A stretch of 64,000 bases of DNA from NCBI RefSeq assembly GCF_000353285.1, contig NZ_KB731324.1, forward strand, positions 4,668,577 to 4,732,576. Reading direction: 5' to 3'. How positions within the stretch are numbered: the stretch's first letter is position 1; each line of letters begins with the position of its first letter. Positions 20,057-29,237 of the stretch are shown here, in pieces. The notes beneath the pieces are model-generated. The model was given only the letters and a program-made list of their open reading frames with translations. It did no database searches and was not told the origin of the DNA. The position numbers and the translations under genes were made by a program. The DNA is from Leptolyngbya boryana PCC 6306. Its GTDB lineage: Bacteria; Cyanobacteriota; Cyanobacteriia; Leptolyngbyales; Leptolyngbyaceae.

Positions 20057-20877
20057 TGCATGGGTTTATCCCGAGCGATCGCTATTTTCCTTATCTCACT
20101 TGGACAGATATCCAAGCAATGCCTAATAAGGAGAATGTCGTGATTGTGCAGCCGATGGGTGCGATCGAACAACACGGGGCACATCTGCCTTTAGCCGTTG
20201 ATTCTGCGATCAGTGTCGCCGTTCTTGGCAAAGCATTAGCGCAGTTAGATCCAAGCATTCCAGCCTATGCTTTGCCGCCGTTGTACTATGGCAAATCGAA
20301 TGAGCATTGGCACTTTCCAGGAACGGTTACGCTGAGTACACAGACCTTACTCGCAATTTTGATGGAAGTTGCAGAAAGCATCTATCGAGCTGGATTTCGT
20401 AAGCTCGTGTTCATGAATTCTCATGGAGGACAGCCCCAAATTCTCGAAATTGCTGCACGGGATTTGCATCAGCAGTACGAGGATTTTGCAGTTTTCCCGT
20501 TGTTCACCTGGAAAGTTCCGACCATTAGCGCGATCGCGACCGAGCTGCTCACGCCGAAAGAATTAGAGCTAGGAATTCATGCGGGTGATGCCGAGACGAG
20601 CTTGCTGCTCTCGATTTTGCCGGATCAGGTCAAAATGGATCGCGCCGCCGCAGAATATCCGCTCGGTGAACCACAAAACGGTGTGCTGAGTATGGAGGGG
20701 GCGCTTCCGTTTGCTTGGATGACTCGCGATCTGAGTAAAAGTGGCGTTTTAGGAGATCCCACAACTGCATCTAAAGAAAAAGGCGATCGTCTTTTAGCGG
20801 CACTGGTAACGGGATGGATACAAGTCATCACGGATATTTATGAATTTTCGTTACCGAATGCGTACAAACTTCAATAA
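20053..20877 (+). CDS. creatininase-family amidohydrolase
   Basis: A 274-residue metal-dependent hydrolase. Metal ligands appear in GAIEQHGAHLPLAVD (Glu39, His41 or His44, Asp50), NSHGGQ (about 126) and a conserved C-terminal acidic segment (GIHAGDAETS). The family includes creatininase and the formamide hydrolase of flavin/F420 synthesis (ArfB/MfnA type). In cyanobacteria the substrate is unassigned. It is translationally coupled (4-base overlap) to the hydrophobic protein upstream, so the two probably act together. Confidence 0.9.
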   Translation: MMHGFIPSDRYFPYLTWTDIQAMPNKENVVIVQPMGAIEQHGAHLPLAVDSAISVAVLGKALAQLDPSIPAYALPPLYYGKSNEHWHFPGTVTLSTQTLLAILMEVAESIYRAGFRKLVFMNSHGGQPQILEIAARDLHQQYEDFAVFPLFTWKVPTISAIATELLTPKELELGIHAGDAETSLLLSILPDQVKMDRAAAEYPLGEPQNGVLSMEGALPFAWMTRDLSKSGVLGDPTTASKEKGDRLLAALVTGWIQVITDIYEFSLPNAYKLQ

Positions 20878-20969
20878 GTTGGAGAATTTGTAGCGCATGT
20901 CACATCGTTTTTTCTAAGACGAGTAAAATGGTGTCAAACCCAAATCTCTAGAACACATAGAGGTGTTGT

Positions 20970-21164
20970 ATGGCAGATGCACAGGTCAGACCCGTTCTCC
21001 ACACGCTACAGGAAGTCGATGAAGCGGTAAGACGCTACAACGCAACAGATTGGCAAACTGAAGAAGAATCCCTCCCCCTCTGGCAAGCGATTCGAGACGC
21101 TTCTCTCGAACAACTGCCCAGTCAGAAAGATCCCTTCAAAGTGCCCGGAGAAGATAGCTATTAA
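20970..21164 (+). CDS. small conserved cyanobacterial protein, unknown function
   Basis: A 64-residue acidic soluble protein (VLHTLQEVDEAVRRYN, KDPFKVPGEDSY) followed 16 bases later by a very strong terminator hairpin. It has its own upstream region, so it is probably monocistronic. I do not recognise a functional family. Confidence 0.75.
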   Translation: MADAQVRPVLHTLQEVDEAVRRYNATDWQTEEESLPLWQAIRDASLEQLPSQKDPFKVPGEDSY

Positions 21165-21180
21165 ATCTACTCAACTACGT

Positions 21181-21216
21181 AAAGCGCGATCTTCTCAGTG
21201 AGAAGATCGCGCTTTC
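21181..21216. terminator. bidirectional 16-bp perfect hairpin terminator
   Basis: AAAGCGCGATCTTCTC (21181-21196) pairs perfectly with GAGAAGATCGCGCTTT (21200-21215) over a 3-base loop. It lies between two convergent genes and can end transcripts from both sides. The stem includes a HIP1-like GCGATC core. Confidence 0.88.
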
Positions 21217-21232
21217 TCTCAATTGCATCGTG

Positions 21233-21493
21233 CTAGACTGCCATATCACCGGAGTCAGGAGAAGATCCGGTTGAAATGCCAAGCTGCTTACGGCTTTTCT
21301 TCAACTGTTTCCACAGCGATCGAATTTCTTGATAAGACTCTTCTGGCGTCATCTTACCGCCTGTCTCTAGACAGCAGATATACGACACTCGCTGAGAAAA
21401 TTCTTGCAAGTTCGCATTAAACACCAAGTTCTCCGGTTTAACTTGACCCCGGTAGCGACTGCGGGGGTAAAAGAAATTGTGTTGGTCTGCCAT
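21233..21493 (-). CDS. small cyanobacterial protein (DUF7219-like)
   Basis: 86 residues starting MADQHNFFYPRSRYRG. ATG 21493 is preferred over a start at 21613 because GGAGAT lies just upstream and conserved-looking sequence begins there. The remainder (ENLVFNANLQEFSQRVSYIC, then a basic helix SLWKQLKKSRKQLGI) matches my recollection of a cyanobacteria-specific DUF family. It is soluble and of unknown function, and converges on the shared terminator. Confidence 0.78.
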   Translation of the reverse strand: MADQHNFFYPRSRYRGQVKPENLVFNANLQEFSQRVSYICCLETGGKMTPEESYQEIRSLWKQLKKSRKQLGISTGSSPDSGDMAV

Positions 21494-21760
21494 CGTTCTT
21501 ATCTCCAAATGCCAAAATTTAAACTTGCGCTTCAATGGGCGATTCAGCTCATTGGGTTGCACGGTGCGAGTAACTCCTACAACAGAGGAAGAAAGGATCT
21601 CTGAATCTATCAAGATTTTCAGTTTAACCTCTCTTAATCAGATGTTAACCTAATCATTTATGAAGATTCTGTAACTCAGATCACGACTGAGATTAATCCT
21701 AGTCAATCCCAGACTCGATTTACATCTGCCGTTTAGGTTAGCGTTGAGGTTAAGTAGAAG

Positions 21761-22474
21761 TTAACGAGGAATTTCGCGGACGGCAGCTTGTGCTTCTCGA
21801 CGCAATCCTTCTGCAATCCGAAACAGTTCGCGCCCATTGCGAAGATGATGATCGTCATAATTATTCGTAAAGTAGAATAATTCATCAATACCATCGCTGA
21901 GTTGATTCAAGCAGTAATAGAGATTGGCTGCAGCAGCGGCGGCATTCGGGGGATTAGGAGTAGACTGAAATGTTTTTTGCGCTTTGCCTAGCAACTCTTG
22001 ACATTCTTCTAAGTACGTTTGAAAGTTTTCCATCAACTCGTCATCAAATGGATCGGCTGCGAGTTCATTAATTTGAGACTTTAAAGGACGAATAATCTGA
22101 TTCAGAACACGATTGATCGATGTGTGCGCTTTTAACCACAGTTTTAACTGATTGTCTTCGTGCTGCTCGGCTTGTCTTTGCTTGCGATAGTGAGCTTGCG
22201 CAGCTTCGGTGCGTTCTTTTCGCGATCGCACACCTGCTTCTGAGTAGCCGACCTCTGCATACTGAAGCTGCTGATCGTAAGAACGCCGTCTTTGGGGATC
22301 GCCTAAAACTTCGTAGGCTGCATTGATCCGAGAAATTTTTTCATGACTTGAACTGACCCGATTGGTATCGGGGTGAAATTCCTTTGCCAACCGCCGATAG
22401 GCTTGCTTAATCTCCGCTTGCGTCGCGGTTGGTTGGAGGTCAAGAACTTGGTAGTGAGTAAGAGTGATAGCCAT
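21761..22474 (-). CDS. J-domain (DnaJ-like) protein
   Basis: About 237 residues. An N-terminal J domain (about 5-70) carries the HPD tripeptide in RLAKEFHPDTNRV, so it should stimulate a DnaK-type chaperone. No Gly/Phe or zinc-finger region follows; instead there is a helical tail of about 165 residues (AHYRKQRQAEQHEDNQ). It is therefore a class III J-protein with a specialised client. ATG 22474 is preferred; a GTG at 22492 is possible. Confidence 0.9.
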   Translation of the reverse strand: MAITLTHYQVLDLQPTATQAEIKQAYRRLAKEFHPDTNRVSSSHEKISRINAAYEVLGDPQRRRSYDQQLQYAEVGYSEAGVRSRKERTEAAQAHYRKQRQAEQHEDNQLKLWLKAHTSINRVLNQIIRPLKSQINELAADPFDDELMENFQTYLEECQELLGKAQKTFQSTPNPPNAAAAAANLYYCLNQLSDGIDELFYFTNNYDDHHLRNGRELFRIAEGLRREAQAAVREIPR

Positions 22475-22738
22475 ATCGTTATTATGCGACACCGAGCTAT
22501 CTCTCTAGCTGTCGATCACGAGATCGATTGAGATCAAAATTGCTGGAAATGCAATTGCCTCAATCGTTCCAGTTGTAGCTGCCATTCTCAGAAATCCGAA
22601 ACTCCATTGGCAGTTACAGTTTTTACACTCATTTTGCGATCGCTAGACTCATAAGACTTGCAGCGATAATCTAAGACTCAAATTACAGCTTTTGGATTTT
22701 AATAGTAAACTCGTTCTTACTGCTCATGGATGGATGCA

Positions 22739-24001
22739 ATGCCGCGATTTTTACATTTGGCTGATGTTCATTTGGGGTTCGATCGCTACGACAGCAAAGA
22801 ACGCACGAAGGATTTTTACTTGGCGTTCGAGGATGCACTACAAAAATATGCGATCGACACTCAAGTTGATTTTGTGATCATTGCAGGCGATTTGTTTGAG
22901 CATCGGGTGATTCAGCCGAATATTCTCAATCAGGCGAAGATTTGTTTTCAGATGTTGAAAGCGGCTGGAATTCCAGCGATTGCGATCGAAGGAAATCACG
23001 ATAATCGCCCCTATGGAACTGTGACCAGTTGGCTGAAATATCTAGCTGAAGATGAATTGGTCATTTTGCTAGAACCTGACCGAGTAGACGATCGCATTGT
23101 TTACGAACCGTGGGATGGCATTGCGGGTGGATATTATGATTTGCCTTGTGGCGTGAGAGTTTTAGGCTCGCGTTGGTATGGAGCATCTGCGCCGAGAGCA
23201 ATTTTGCAATTGTCAGAAGCAATGCAAGCGCTTCCGCCGAGTCCAGGGCATACCGTAATGCTGTTTCATCAAGGGCTAGAAGGTCAGATTGCGCGATATC
23301 AAGGCGCATTAAAGTATAACGATTTGCTGCCGTTGAAAGAGGCAGGCGTAGATTATCTGGCTTTAGGACATATTCATAAAAGCTACATTGAGCAGGGATG
23401 GATTTTTAACCCTGGATCAACTGAGACAAATAGCGTCGAAGAAGCAAAATACGATCGCGGTGTTTTCCTTGTTGAACTGAGCGAACAAGGCATTGATGCT
23501 CAACTGAAACAAGATTATCAGCAGCGGCGATGGGTGCGATTGAAATTGAAAGCACGCGGGCAGGAAAGTTTAGAGCAGATTCAGGAAAATGCGATCGAAC
23601 TCGTCCAATCGGCAATTCGATCCAAAGAACTGAATCCCGATGTGCGTCCAATGGTGGAATTGCGAATTGAAGGACAGGTTGGATTCGATCGCTTAGATCT
23701 CGATGTGCGTAAACTTCAGCAAGAGCTACAGCAACTGAGTAACGCACTCATTTTCTTATTGAAATATGAGGCAGAGTCCGTGGAGTTTGCTTCTCCGATT
23801 CCAGAAGATGCAAGTCGGACTCAGATCGAGCAAGAGATTTTCACAGATTTGCTGACAGCGCATAATCACTATAAAAATCGTGCGCCCGAATTAGCAAAGG
23901 GATTGATCGGACTGAAAGAAATGCAATTAGAAGAGCGATCGACCTCTGAACTGTATCAGTTTGTCGAAGAACTATTAGAGACTTCAAGCAATTCAGGGTA
24001 A
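22739..24001 (+). CDS. sbcD: SbcD-like DNA repair exonuclease (Mre11 family)
   Basis: A calcineurin-type metallophosphoesterase of about 420 residues. All phosphoesterase motifs are present: LADVHLGF, AGDLFEH, GNHDNRP, LFHQGL and LGHIHKS. It is the expected nuclease partner of an SbcC/Rad50 ATPase, processing hairpins and double-strand ends. No sbcC neighbour is visible. A second ATG 9 bases upstream (22730) is an alternative start. Confidence 0.92.
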   Translation: MPRFLHLADVHLGFDRYDSKERTKDFYLAFEDALQKYAIDTQVDFVIIAGDLFEHRVIQPNILNQAKICFQMLKAAGIPAIAIEGNHDNRPYGTVTSWLKYLAEDELVILLEPDRVDDRIVYEPWDGIAGGYYDLPCGVRVLGSRWYGASAPRAILQLSEAMQALPPSPGHTVMLFHQGLEGQIARYQGALKYNDLLPLKEAGVDYLALGHIHKSYIEQGWIFNPGSTETNSVEEAKYDRGVFLVELSEQGIDAQLKQDYQQRRWVRLKLKARGQESLEQIQENAIELVQSAIRSKELNPDVRPMVELRIEGQVGFDRLDLDVRKLQQELQQLSNALIFLLKYEAESVEFASPIPEDASRTQIEQEIFTDLLTAHNHYKNRAPELAKGLIGLKEMQLEERSTSELYQFVEELLETSSNSG

Positions 24002-24024
24002 TAGCAGGGCAAGAGTGCAACTGC

Positions 24025-24438
24025 TCAAATCGAGATTTGCAAGAAATCTTCTGGCATCATTGCCGGAATGATACTTTGGCGAAAATCCTTCGTATTGCGA
24101 GTGACAATAATTTCAATCGATGCTGCCTGAGCCGCAGCATCAGTTACTGCATCTTCAAAATCAGAAATTGGACTCGCGATCGCAATCTGAATCACTTCGT
24201 GTGTTACTGAAGCTACTCTCACTTTCTCCAACAAGATCGAGAGTAATTCTCGGCTTCTCTCGCTTCCTAAAGGCTTCCTCATGAGGTAGAAGAGGTTCGT
24301 GATGGCATGTCCAGATACAAATCCTTCAACGTTTCCTCGCCCAACCCGATCTAATGCTGAAGCAGAATTTATGAAGAAGGGTTGTCGGTGTAGAAAGACA
24401 TCCAGCAGCACATCACTATCAAAAATCACCCGCTTCAC
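24025..24438 (-). CDS. PIN-domain toxin (VapC-like)
   Basis: A 137-residue PIN ribonuclease. The conserved acidic residues are in IFDSDVLLD (Asp7), SDFEDAVTDAAA and TRNTKDF, as in type II toxins that cleave RNA. The start overlaps the end of the antitoxin gene by 4 bases (ATGA). It is probably kept inactive by complex formation with the upstream gene product. Confidence 0.93.
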   Translation of the reverse strand: MKRVIFDSDVLLDVFLHRQPFFINSASALDRVGRGNVEGFVSGHAITNLFYLMRKPLGSERSRELLSILLEKVRVASVTHEVIQIAIASPISDFEDAVTDAAAQAASIEIIVTRNTKDFRQSIIPAMMPEDFLQISI

Positions 24439-24686
24439 TTATATTTTTCCTCTAAATAGTCAAGGTACTGCTGCCGCAACGTTTCATCGTCCAGCACTTC
24501 AGTTTCCTTGCCAGAAGTCCCAACCAAGCTTTGAGTCCACGGAGACAGTTCTAGGGATGAATCTTGATTCGGAATCTGACCAATTAAAGCTGCGATCGCT
24601 TCATTCACAGACATTCCTCGACTCTCTGCCCAGCGATTCACTTTCTGGAGCAGTGCTGGATCTAATTGCAGTGTGAGTTCTGCCAT
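24435..24686 (-). CDS. antitoxin partner of the PIN toxin
   Basis: 83 residues. The N-terminal half (LTLQLDPALLQKVNRWAE, GMSVNEAIAALIG) is a ribbon-helix-helix-like DNA-binding unit. The acidic C-terminal tail (EVLDDETLRQQYLDYLEEKY) should wrap the toxin. It is first in the operon and overlaps the toxin gene by 4 bases, the usual type II arrangement, and is probably autoregulated. Confidence 0.9.
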   Translation of the reverse strand: MAELTLQLDPALLQKVNRWAESRGMSVNEAIAALIGQIPNQDSSLELSPWTQSLVGTSGKETEVLDDETLRQQYLDYLEEKYK

Positions 24687-24840
24687 ATTTCTGTATCGAT
24701 TGAATTGCTTCTATTTTAAGCGCGATCGACAAACACCCTCTCCAAAAAATCCGCCAATCTCAAACAACTCCATTACAATGATCTGACTCGAAAACCATCG
24801 GGACGGTGAATGATAAGCCTGTCTTTTTTGGAGTCAACAT

Positions 24841-25419
24841 ATGAGAAAGATTGGCGTAATCTTGAGTGGAATATTGCTGATGGCGGCTCCGGCTCAAGCC
24901 ATTCCAGGACAAACCCTCGACGAAGCTGCCGTATGGATGAAATCAAATTCCACGGTGCGACCGAACCAAAATGAGAAATTTTTAGTGCGGCGCATTAATT
25001 CGTCCGCGCAGCAGTTTACATTTCATGCGTCGTTAAATCCTCCGGGACAATTGGCGCGCTTTGCCCCCGGAAGACGTATCATTCGCAGTGAAACTCTCTC
25101 TCTGTTTGATATGCGAAATGGCGTAACCCTAGCTCGACTCAGAGAATCCGTGCGATCGATCTACGGATTTGAAATCGCCCGTGACTTTGAGCAAGCAAAG
25201 ATCGTCAAATCTTATCCCACAGACTCCCGAATTCAAGAAGCGGTGCAAAAACAAAACCCTCAAATTGCCGCTTTGCAAGGAGAATTACGGCAGGGAGAAC
25301 AATTTGCCTACTGGCTTGAGATTGCTCAAACCGATGTCGGCAAAGCTTACTCAGGACAATTGACGGTGTTTCTACTCGATGACTTGGAAAAATTGCGATC
25401 GGAGTTAGCAAATCGATGA
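24841..25419 (+). CDS. exported protein of unknown function
   Basis: 192 residues with a clear signal peptide (MRKIGVILSGILLMAAPAQA). The mature part has no membrane segment or recognised domain; it contains LFDMRNGVTLARLRESVRSI. It is probably periplasmic. The stop overlaps the ATG of ftsW by 4 bases (25416-25419), so the two are translationally coupled. A role near the cell wall or division site is an inference from that coupling only. Confidence 0.87.
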   Translation: MRKIGVILSGILLMAAPAQAIPGQTLDEAAVWMKSNSTVRPNQNEKFLVRRINSSAQQFTFHASLNPPGQLARFAPGRRIIRSETLSLFDMRNGVTLARLRESVRSIYGFEIARDFEQAKIVKSYPTDSRIQEAVQKQNPQIAALQGELRQGEQFAYWLEIAQTDVGKAYSGQLTVFLLDDLEKLRSELANR

Positions 25420-26621
25420 ACTGGCGGCACTTCATTCCGTTTTTTGACACAACTGCAATGGACTGGGCAGTCACGCCTCGCTTGTTGCGCTGGCTGACCT
25501 TTGTGTGGTTGTTTGTAGGATTGGCGGTAATGTTTAGTGCCTCATATCCTGTCGGAGACGCGATCGGCGATGGGTTGTACTACTTCAAACGGCAACTAAT
25601 CGCGATCGCGTTAGGTATGATTCTGTTTAACGTCCTAATTCACGCTCCCTTGCGCTACATTCAGGGCGTTTCAAGTTTAGGATTTATCTCGCTGCTCGGC
25701 GGAATTTTTCTGACAACTGTGATCGGGCGAGAAGTAAACGGAGGACAGCGTTGGTTTGAAGTCGGTCCATTTTTGATTCAGCCTTCGGAGTTGATTAAGC
25801 CATTTCTGGTCTTGCAGAGCGCTCGAATTTTTGGACAATGGGAACGACTGACTTGGCGAGTGCGACTGACTTGGATTGGACTGTTTGGACTGATGCTGAT
25901 CGGAATTCTCCTTCAGCCGAATCTCAGTACTACTGCTCTTTGTGGAATGGCATTATGGCTCGTTGCTTTGGCTGCCGGATTACCCTATCTCTATTTAGGC
26001 GGAACAGCGGTTGGAGGGCTATTTTTGGCGACCTTGAGTATTAGTATTCGAGAGTATCAACGCCGCAGAGTCATGTCATTTCTCAATCCTTGGTCTGATC
26101 CCTTGCAAGATGGCTATCAGCTCATCCAAAGTTTGTTAGCGATCGGCTCAGGAGGATTCGCCGGAACAGGATTTGGGCTTTCTCAACAGAAATTATTTTA
26201 TTTGCCGATTCAGTATACCGACTTCATTTTTGCAGTCTTTGCTGAGGAGTTTGGTTTAATCGGGTGTTTTGCATTTATGGTGATGCTAATTGCTTATGCG
26301 ACCTTGGCATTAGTTGTGGCAAAACAGGCGCGAAATGCCATTCATCGATTGGTCGCGATCGGGGTCATGGTGATTATGGTTGGTCAGTCTTTGCTGAATA
26401 TTGGTGTAGCAACAGGTGCATTGCCGACGACTGGATTACCTCTGCCGTTGTTTAGTTACGGTGGGAGTTCAATGATTTCTAGTCTCGTCTGTGCAGCATT
26501 GTTGATTCGGGTCGCACGAGAAAGCAGTGAAGCAAGCGTATCTCCGATCTCCGAAAATCCCAAAATTGTTTCATTTGCAGAAGCGAGAACCCGACGAATG
26601 AAACCCAGACCGTCGCGCTAA
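25416..26621 (+). CDS. ftsW: cell division peptidoglycan polymerase FtsW (SEDS family)
   Basis: 401 residues with about ten membrane helices. The SEDS signature near the C-terminus (GALPTTGLPLPLFSYGG) and the loop VNGGQRWFEVGPFLIQPSE are typical. FtsW polymerises lipid II at the septum with a class B penicillin-binding protein. RodA is the close alternative; the family pattern and a cytoplasmic tail after the last helix favour FtsW. It starts within the end of the exported-protein gene. Confidence 0.93.
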   Translation: MNWRHFIPFFDTTAMDWAVTPRLLRWLTFVWLFVGLAVMFSASYPVGDAIGDGLYYFKRQLIAIALGMILFNVLIHAPLRYIQGVSSLGFISLLGGIFLTTVIGREVNGGQRWFEVGPFLIQPSELIKPFLVLQSARIFGQWERLTWRVRLTWIGLFGLMLIGILLQPNLSTTALCGMALWLVALAAGLPYLYLGGTAVGGLFLATLSISIREYQRRRVMSFLNPWSDPLQDGYQLIQSLLAIGSGGFAGTGFGLSQQKLFYLPIQYTDFIFAVFAEEFGLIGCFAFMVMLIAYATLALVVAKQARNAIHRLVAIGVMVIMVGQSLLNIGVATGALPTTGLPLPLFSYGGSSMISSLVCAALLIRVARESSEASVSPISENPKIVSFAEARTRRMKPRPSR

Positions 26622-26659
26622 ATCGGTAGAATGGGAAAGGCGCTTCGGATTGCTTAACC

Positions 26660-27391
26660 ATGTTTGATACGTTCCAGACTCAACTTTATGAGCTTTCGCA
26701 ATTTGCCGATCGCTTAGTTTCTAGCCAATTGACGCATATTACTCCGGTCAGTATTGGGGTAATTTTTGCGGCAGGATTGCTGACGAGTTTAACGCCTTGT
26801 ACGCTGTCGATGTTGCCGATTACGGTGGGCTATATCGGCGGGTATGAAGCAAAATCTCGGGTACAGGCTGCGGCGCAATCCACCTGGTTTGCCCTAGGAT
26901 TGGCGACGACCTTAGCAGGACTGGGCATTGCAGCAACGCTATTTGGCAGAGTGTATGGGCAGGTTGGGACAGGTTTACCGATCGTGATTAGCGTTGTCGC
27001 GATCATCATGGGATTGAATTTATTAGAAGCGTTGCCGTTACAGATGCCGACGATTGGAGGAACAGATTGGATCTCTGAAGAATTGCCGACAGGTGTGCGA
27101 TCGTATCTATTAGGAGTGATGTTCGGTTTAGTCGCGTCGCCTTGTAGCACCCCGGTTTTGGCGACAATTTTAGCTTGGATTAGTACGACAAAAGATCCGA
27201 TTCTGGGTGGATCGCTTTTACTGTGTTACACGGCTGGATATGTTGCGCCGTTGATTATTGCTGGAACGTTCACCGCAGCGATTAAGAAATTATTGGAGTT
27301 GCGGCGTTGGTCGGGTTGGATTACGCCAACAAGTGGTGTGTTGCTTGTGGGATTTGGTGTGTTTTCGTTAATGTCGCGATTTGTGTTTTAG
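26660..27391 (+). CDS. ccdA: cytochrome c biogenesis protein CcdA
   Basis: 243 residues and six to seven membrane helices. It passes electrons across the thylakoid membrane to reduce apocytochrome c cysteines. The redox cysteines sit in SLTPCTLSMLP and VASPCSTPVL, the paired motifs of the family. It is followed 3 bases later by ccsB, its functional partner in system II cytochrome maturation. Confidence 0.96.
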   Translation: MFDTFQTQLYELSQFADRLVSSQLTHITPVSIGVIFAAGLLTSLTPCTLSMLPITVGYIGGYEAKSRVQAAAQSTWFALGLATTLAGLGIAATLFGRVYGQVGTGLPIVISVVAIIMGLNLLEALPLQMPTIGGTDWISEELPTGVRSYLLGVMFGLVASPCSTPVLATILAWISTTKDPILGGSLLLCYTAGYVAPLIIAGTFTAAIKKLLELRRWSGWITPTSGVLLVGFGVFSLMSRFVF

Positions 27392-27394
27392 AAG

Positions 27395-28765
27395 ATGACT
27401 TTTACAGAATTAGTGAACGCTCCCAAGCGGTATTTGAAAAAAGAATTGCTGCCCGTTTTAGCCGATTTGAGATTAGCGATCGTGCTTTTACTCGCGATCG
27501 CGGTTTTTAGTATCGCTGGAACAATCATTGAGCAAGGACAATCCGTTCAGTTTTATCAAGCGAATTACCCTGAAAAGCCTGCTCTCTTCGGCTTTCTCAC
27601 TTGGAAAGTTCTGCTGACAGCCGGACTTGATCATGTGTATCGAACTTGGTGGTATTTAGCGTTACTGATTCTGTTTGGAGCGAGTTTGACCGCTTGTACA
27701 TTTACGCGCCAATTGCCTGCGCTGCGCTGGTTTTCGCGAACTTGGAATTTCTACAGTCAGCCGCGTCAGTTTCGCAAATTTGCGTTAAGTGCCGAGTTCC
27801 CCAAAGCTGGAATTGATCAGCTTTTACCGCTGCTGGAACAGCGCAAGTACAAAATTTTTCAAGACGGTGACAAGCTTTACGCGCACAAAGGAATTGTTGG
27901 GCGAATTGGTCCGATCGTGGTTCATGCCGCGATGTTGCTAATTCTGCTAGGCGGCATTATCGGTGCGATGACGGGCTTTATTGCTCAAGAAATGGTTCCC
28001 AGTGGAGCCACATTTCAGATTGACAACGTAACGGATGCGGGAATTTGGGCGGCTCCGCAGATTCCGAAAGATTGGTCTGTGAAAGTCAATCGATTTTGGA
28101 TTGATTACTTGCCGACTGGAGAGATCGATCAGTTTTACTCGGATCTTTCTGTGCTCGATCAAAACGGAAAAGAAGTCGATCGTAAAACCATTCACGTCAA
28201 TGAACCCCTGAAACACAAAGGGGTGACGCTCTATCAGGCAGATTGGTCGATCGCGGCAATTCAAGTGCGACTCAACAACAGCCCAGTCCTGCAATCGCCG
28301 ATGGCAAGAATTGACCAGGGCAGCGGGCGAATTTGGGGAACCTGGCTGCCGTTGAAGCCCGATATGAGTGATGGCGTGTCTCTCGTTGCCAAAGATTTAC
28401 AAGGCTTGCTACTGGTCTACGACATGGATGGCAAGCTGATCGCAACCGTGCGTAAAGGCATGGCGGTTGATGTGAAAGGGTTGAAATTATCGATCGTGGA
28501 TCTGATCGGCAGTACTGGACTGCAAATCAAAGCTGATCCAGGAATTCCCATTGTCTATCTCGGCTTCGGCTTACTGATGCTCGGTGTGATTATGAGCTAT
28601 GTTTCTCACTCGCAGATTTGGGGATTAGAGAAAGATGGAGCCATCTACATTGGAGGCAGAACCAATCGTGCTCAAGTCACCTTTGAACGAGAATTTTTGG
28701 GCATTCTGGAAGCGATCGATCAGGGTAAATCTGAATCGACTCCAACCCAACTCGCCCAAACTTAA
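27395..28765 (+). CDS. ccsB: cytochrome c biogenesis protein CcsB/Ccs1 (ResB family)
   Basis: 456 residues. There are three N-terminal membrane helices ([20 protein letters not shown] onward), a large lumenal domain and a final helix ([18 protein letters not shown]) with the conserved LWxLxxD-like tail. With CcsA (not in this window) it forms the haem ligase of system II, needed for cytochromes f and c6. It is in an operon with ccdA. Confidence 0.95.
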   Translation: MTFTELVNAPKRYLKKELLPVLADLRLAIVLLLAIAVFSIAGTIIEQGQSVQFYQANYPEKPALFGFLTWKVLLTAGLDHVYRTWWYLALLILFGASLTACTFTRQLPALRWFSRTWNFYSQPRQFRKFALSAEFPKAGIDQLLPLLEQRKYKIFQDGDKLYAHKGIVGRIGPIVVHAAMLLILLGGIIGAMTGFIAQEMVPSGATFQIDNVTDAGIWAAPQIPKDWSVKVNRFWIDYLPTGEIDQFYSDLSVLDQNGKEVDRKTIHVNEPLKHKGVTLYQADWSIAAIQVRLNNSPVLQSPMARIDQGSGRIWGTWLPLKPDMSDGVSLVAKDLQGLLLVYDMDGKLIATVRKGMAVDVKGLKLSIVDLIGSTGLQIKADPGIPIVYLGFGLLMLGVIMSYVSHSQIWGLEKDGAIYIGGRTNRAQVTFEREFLGILEAIDQGKSESTPTQLAQT

Positions 28766-28770
28766 ACTTT

Positions 28771-29172
28771 ATGCCTTACCGTCTTGCGGTGCTGCTGACC
28801 ATTATCGTAATTGTTCCACTGGGGTACTTCGCGCGATTCACAGCGGCGTTGCCTGGGTGGATAACGGATATTGCAGGCAGTTTGGCTTATCAAATTTTTT
28901 GGATGGCGTTGGTGCAGTTTTGTTTTCCAAAACTCTCGATCGCCAAAACTGCGATCGCAGTGTTCTGTTTTTCTTGTGCGATTGAGTTTCTGCAACTTTG
29001 GCAACCTCCTTTTCTGCAAGCGATGCGTGCTACATTGCCAGGTCGTTTAGTCCTCGGAAATACCTTTGTGTGGTCGGATTTTCCGCCTTATGCGATCGGG
29101 TGTTTTTTAGGATGGCTTTTGCTGAGTGGAGTGCGGCAATTGCGATCAGAACCTGCGCGATCGCGAGTCTAG
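28771..29172 (+). CDS. DUF2809 membrane protein
   Basis: 133 residues with four membrane helices. The segments FCFSCAIEFLQLWQPPFLQ and LGNTFVWSDFPPYAIGCFLG match the DUF2809 family as I remember it. The function is unknown. It begins 5 bases after ccsB and may be co-transcribed with the cytochrome maturation genes. Confidence 0.86.
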   Translation: MPYRLAVLLTIIVIVPLGYFARFTAALPGWITDIAGSLAYQIFWMALVQFCFPKLSIAKTAIAVFCFSCAIEFLQLWQPPFLQAMRATLPGRLVLGNTFVWSDFPPYAIGCFLGWLLLSGVRQLRSEPARSRV

Positions 29173-29237
29173 ATTACGATCATCGCCACTCTGGGGAACT
29201 CTGGCTATGATGAACAGGTTCTAATGGAGCTTCCCCT

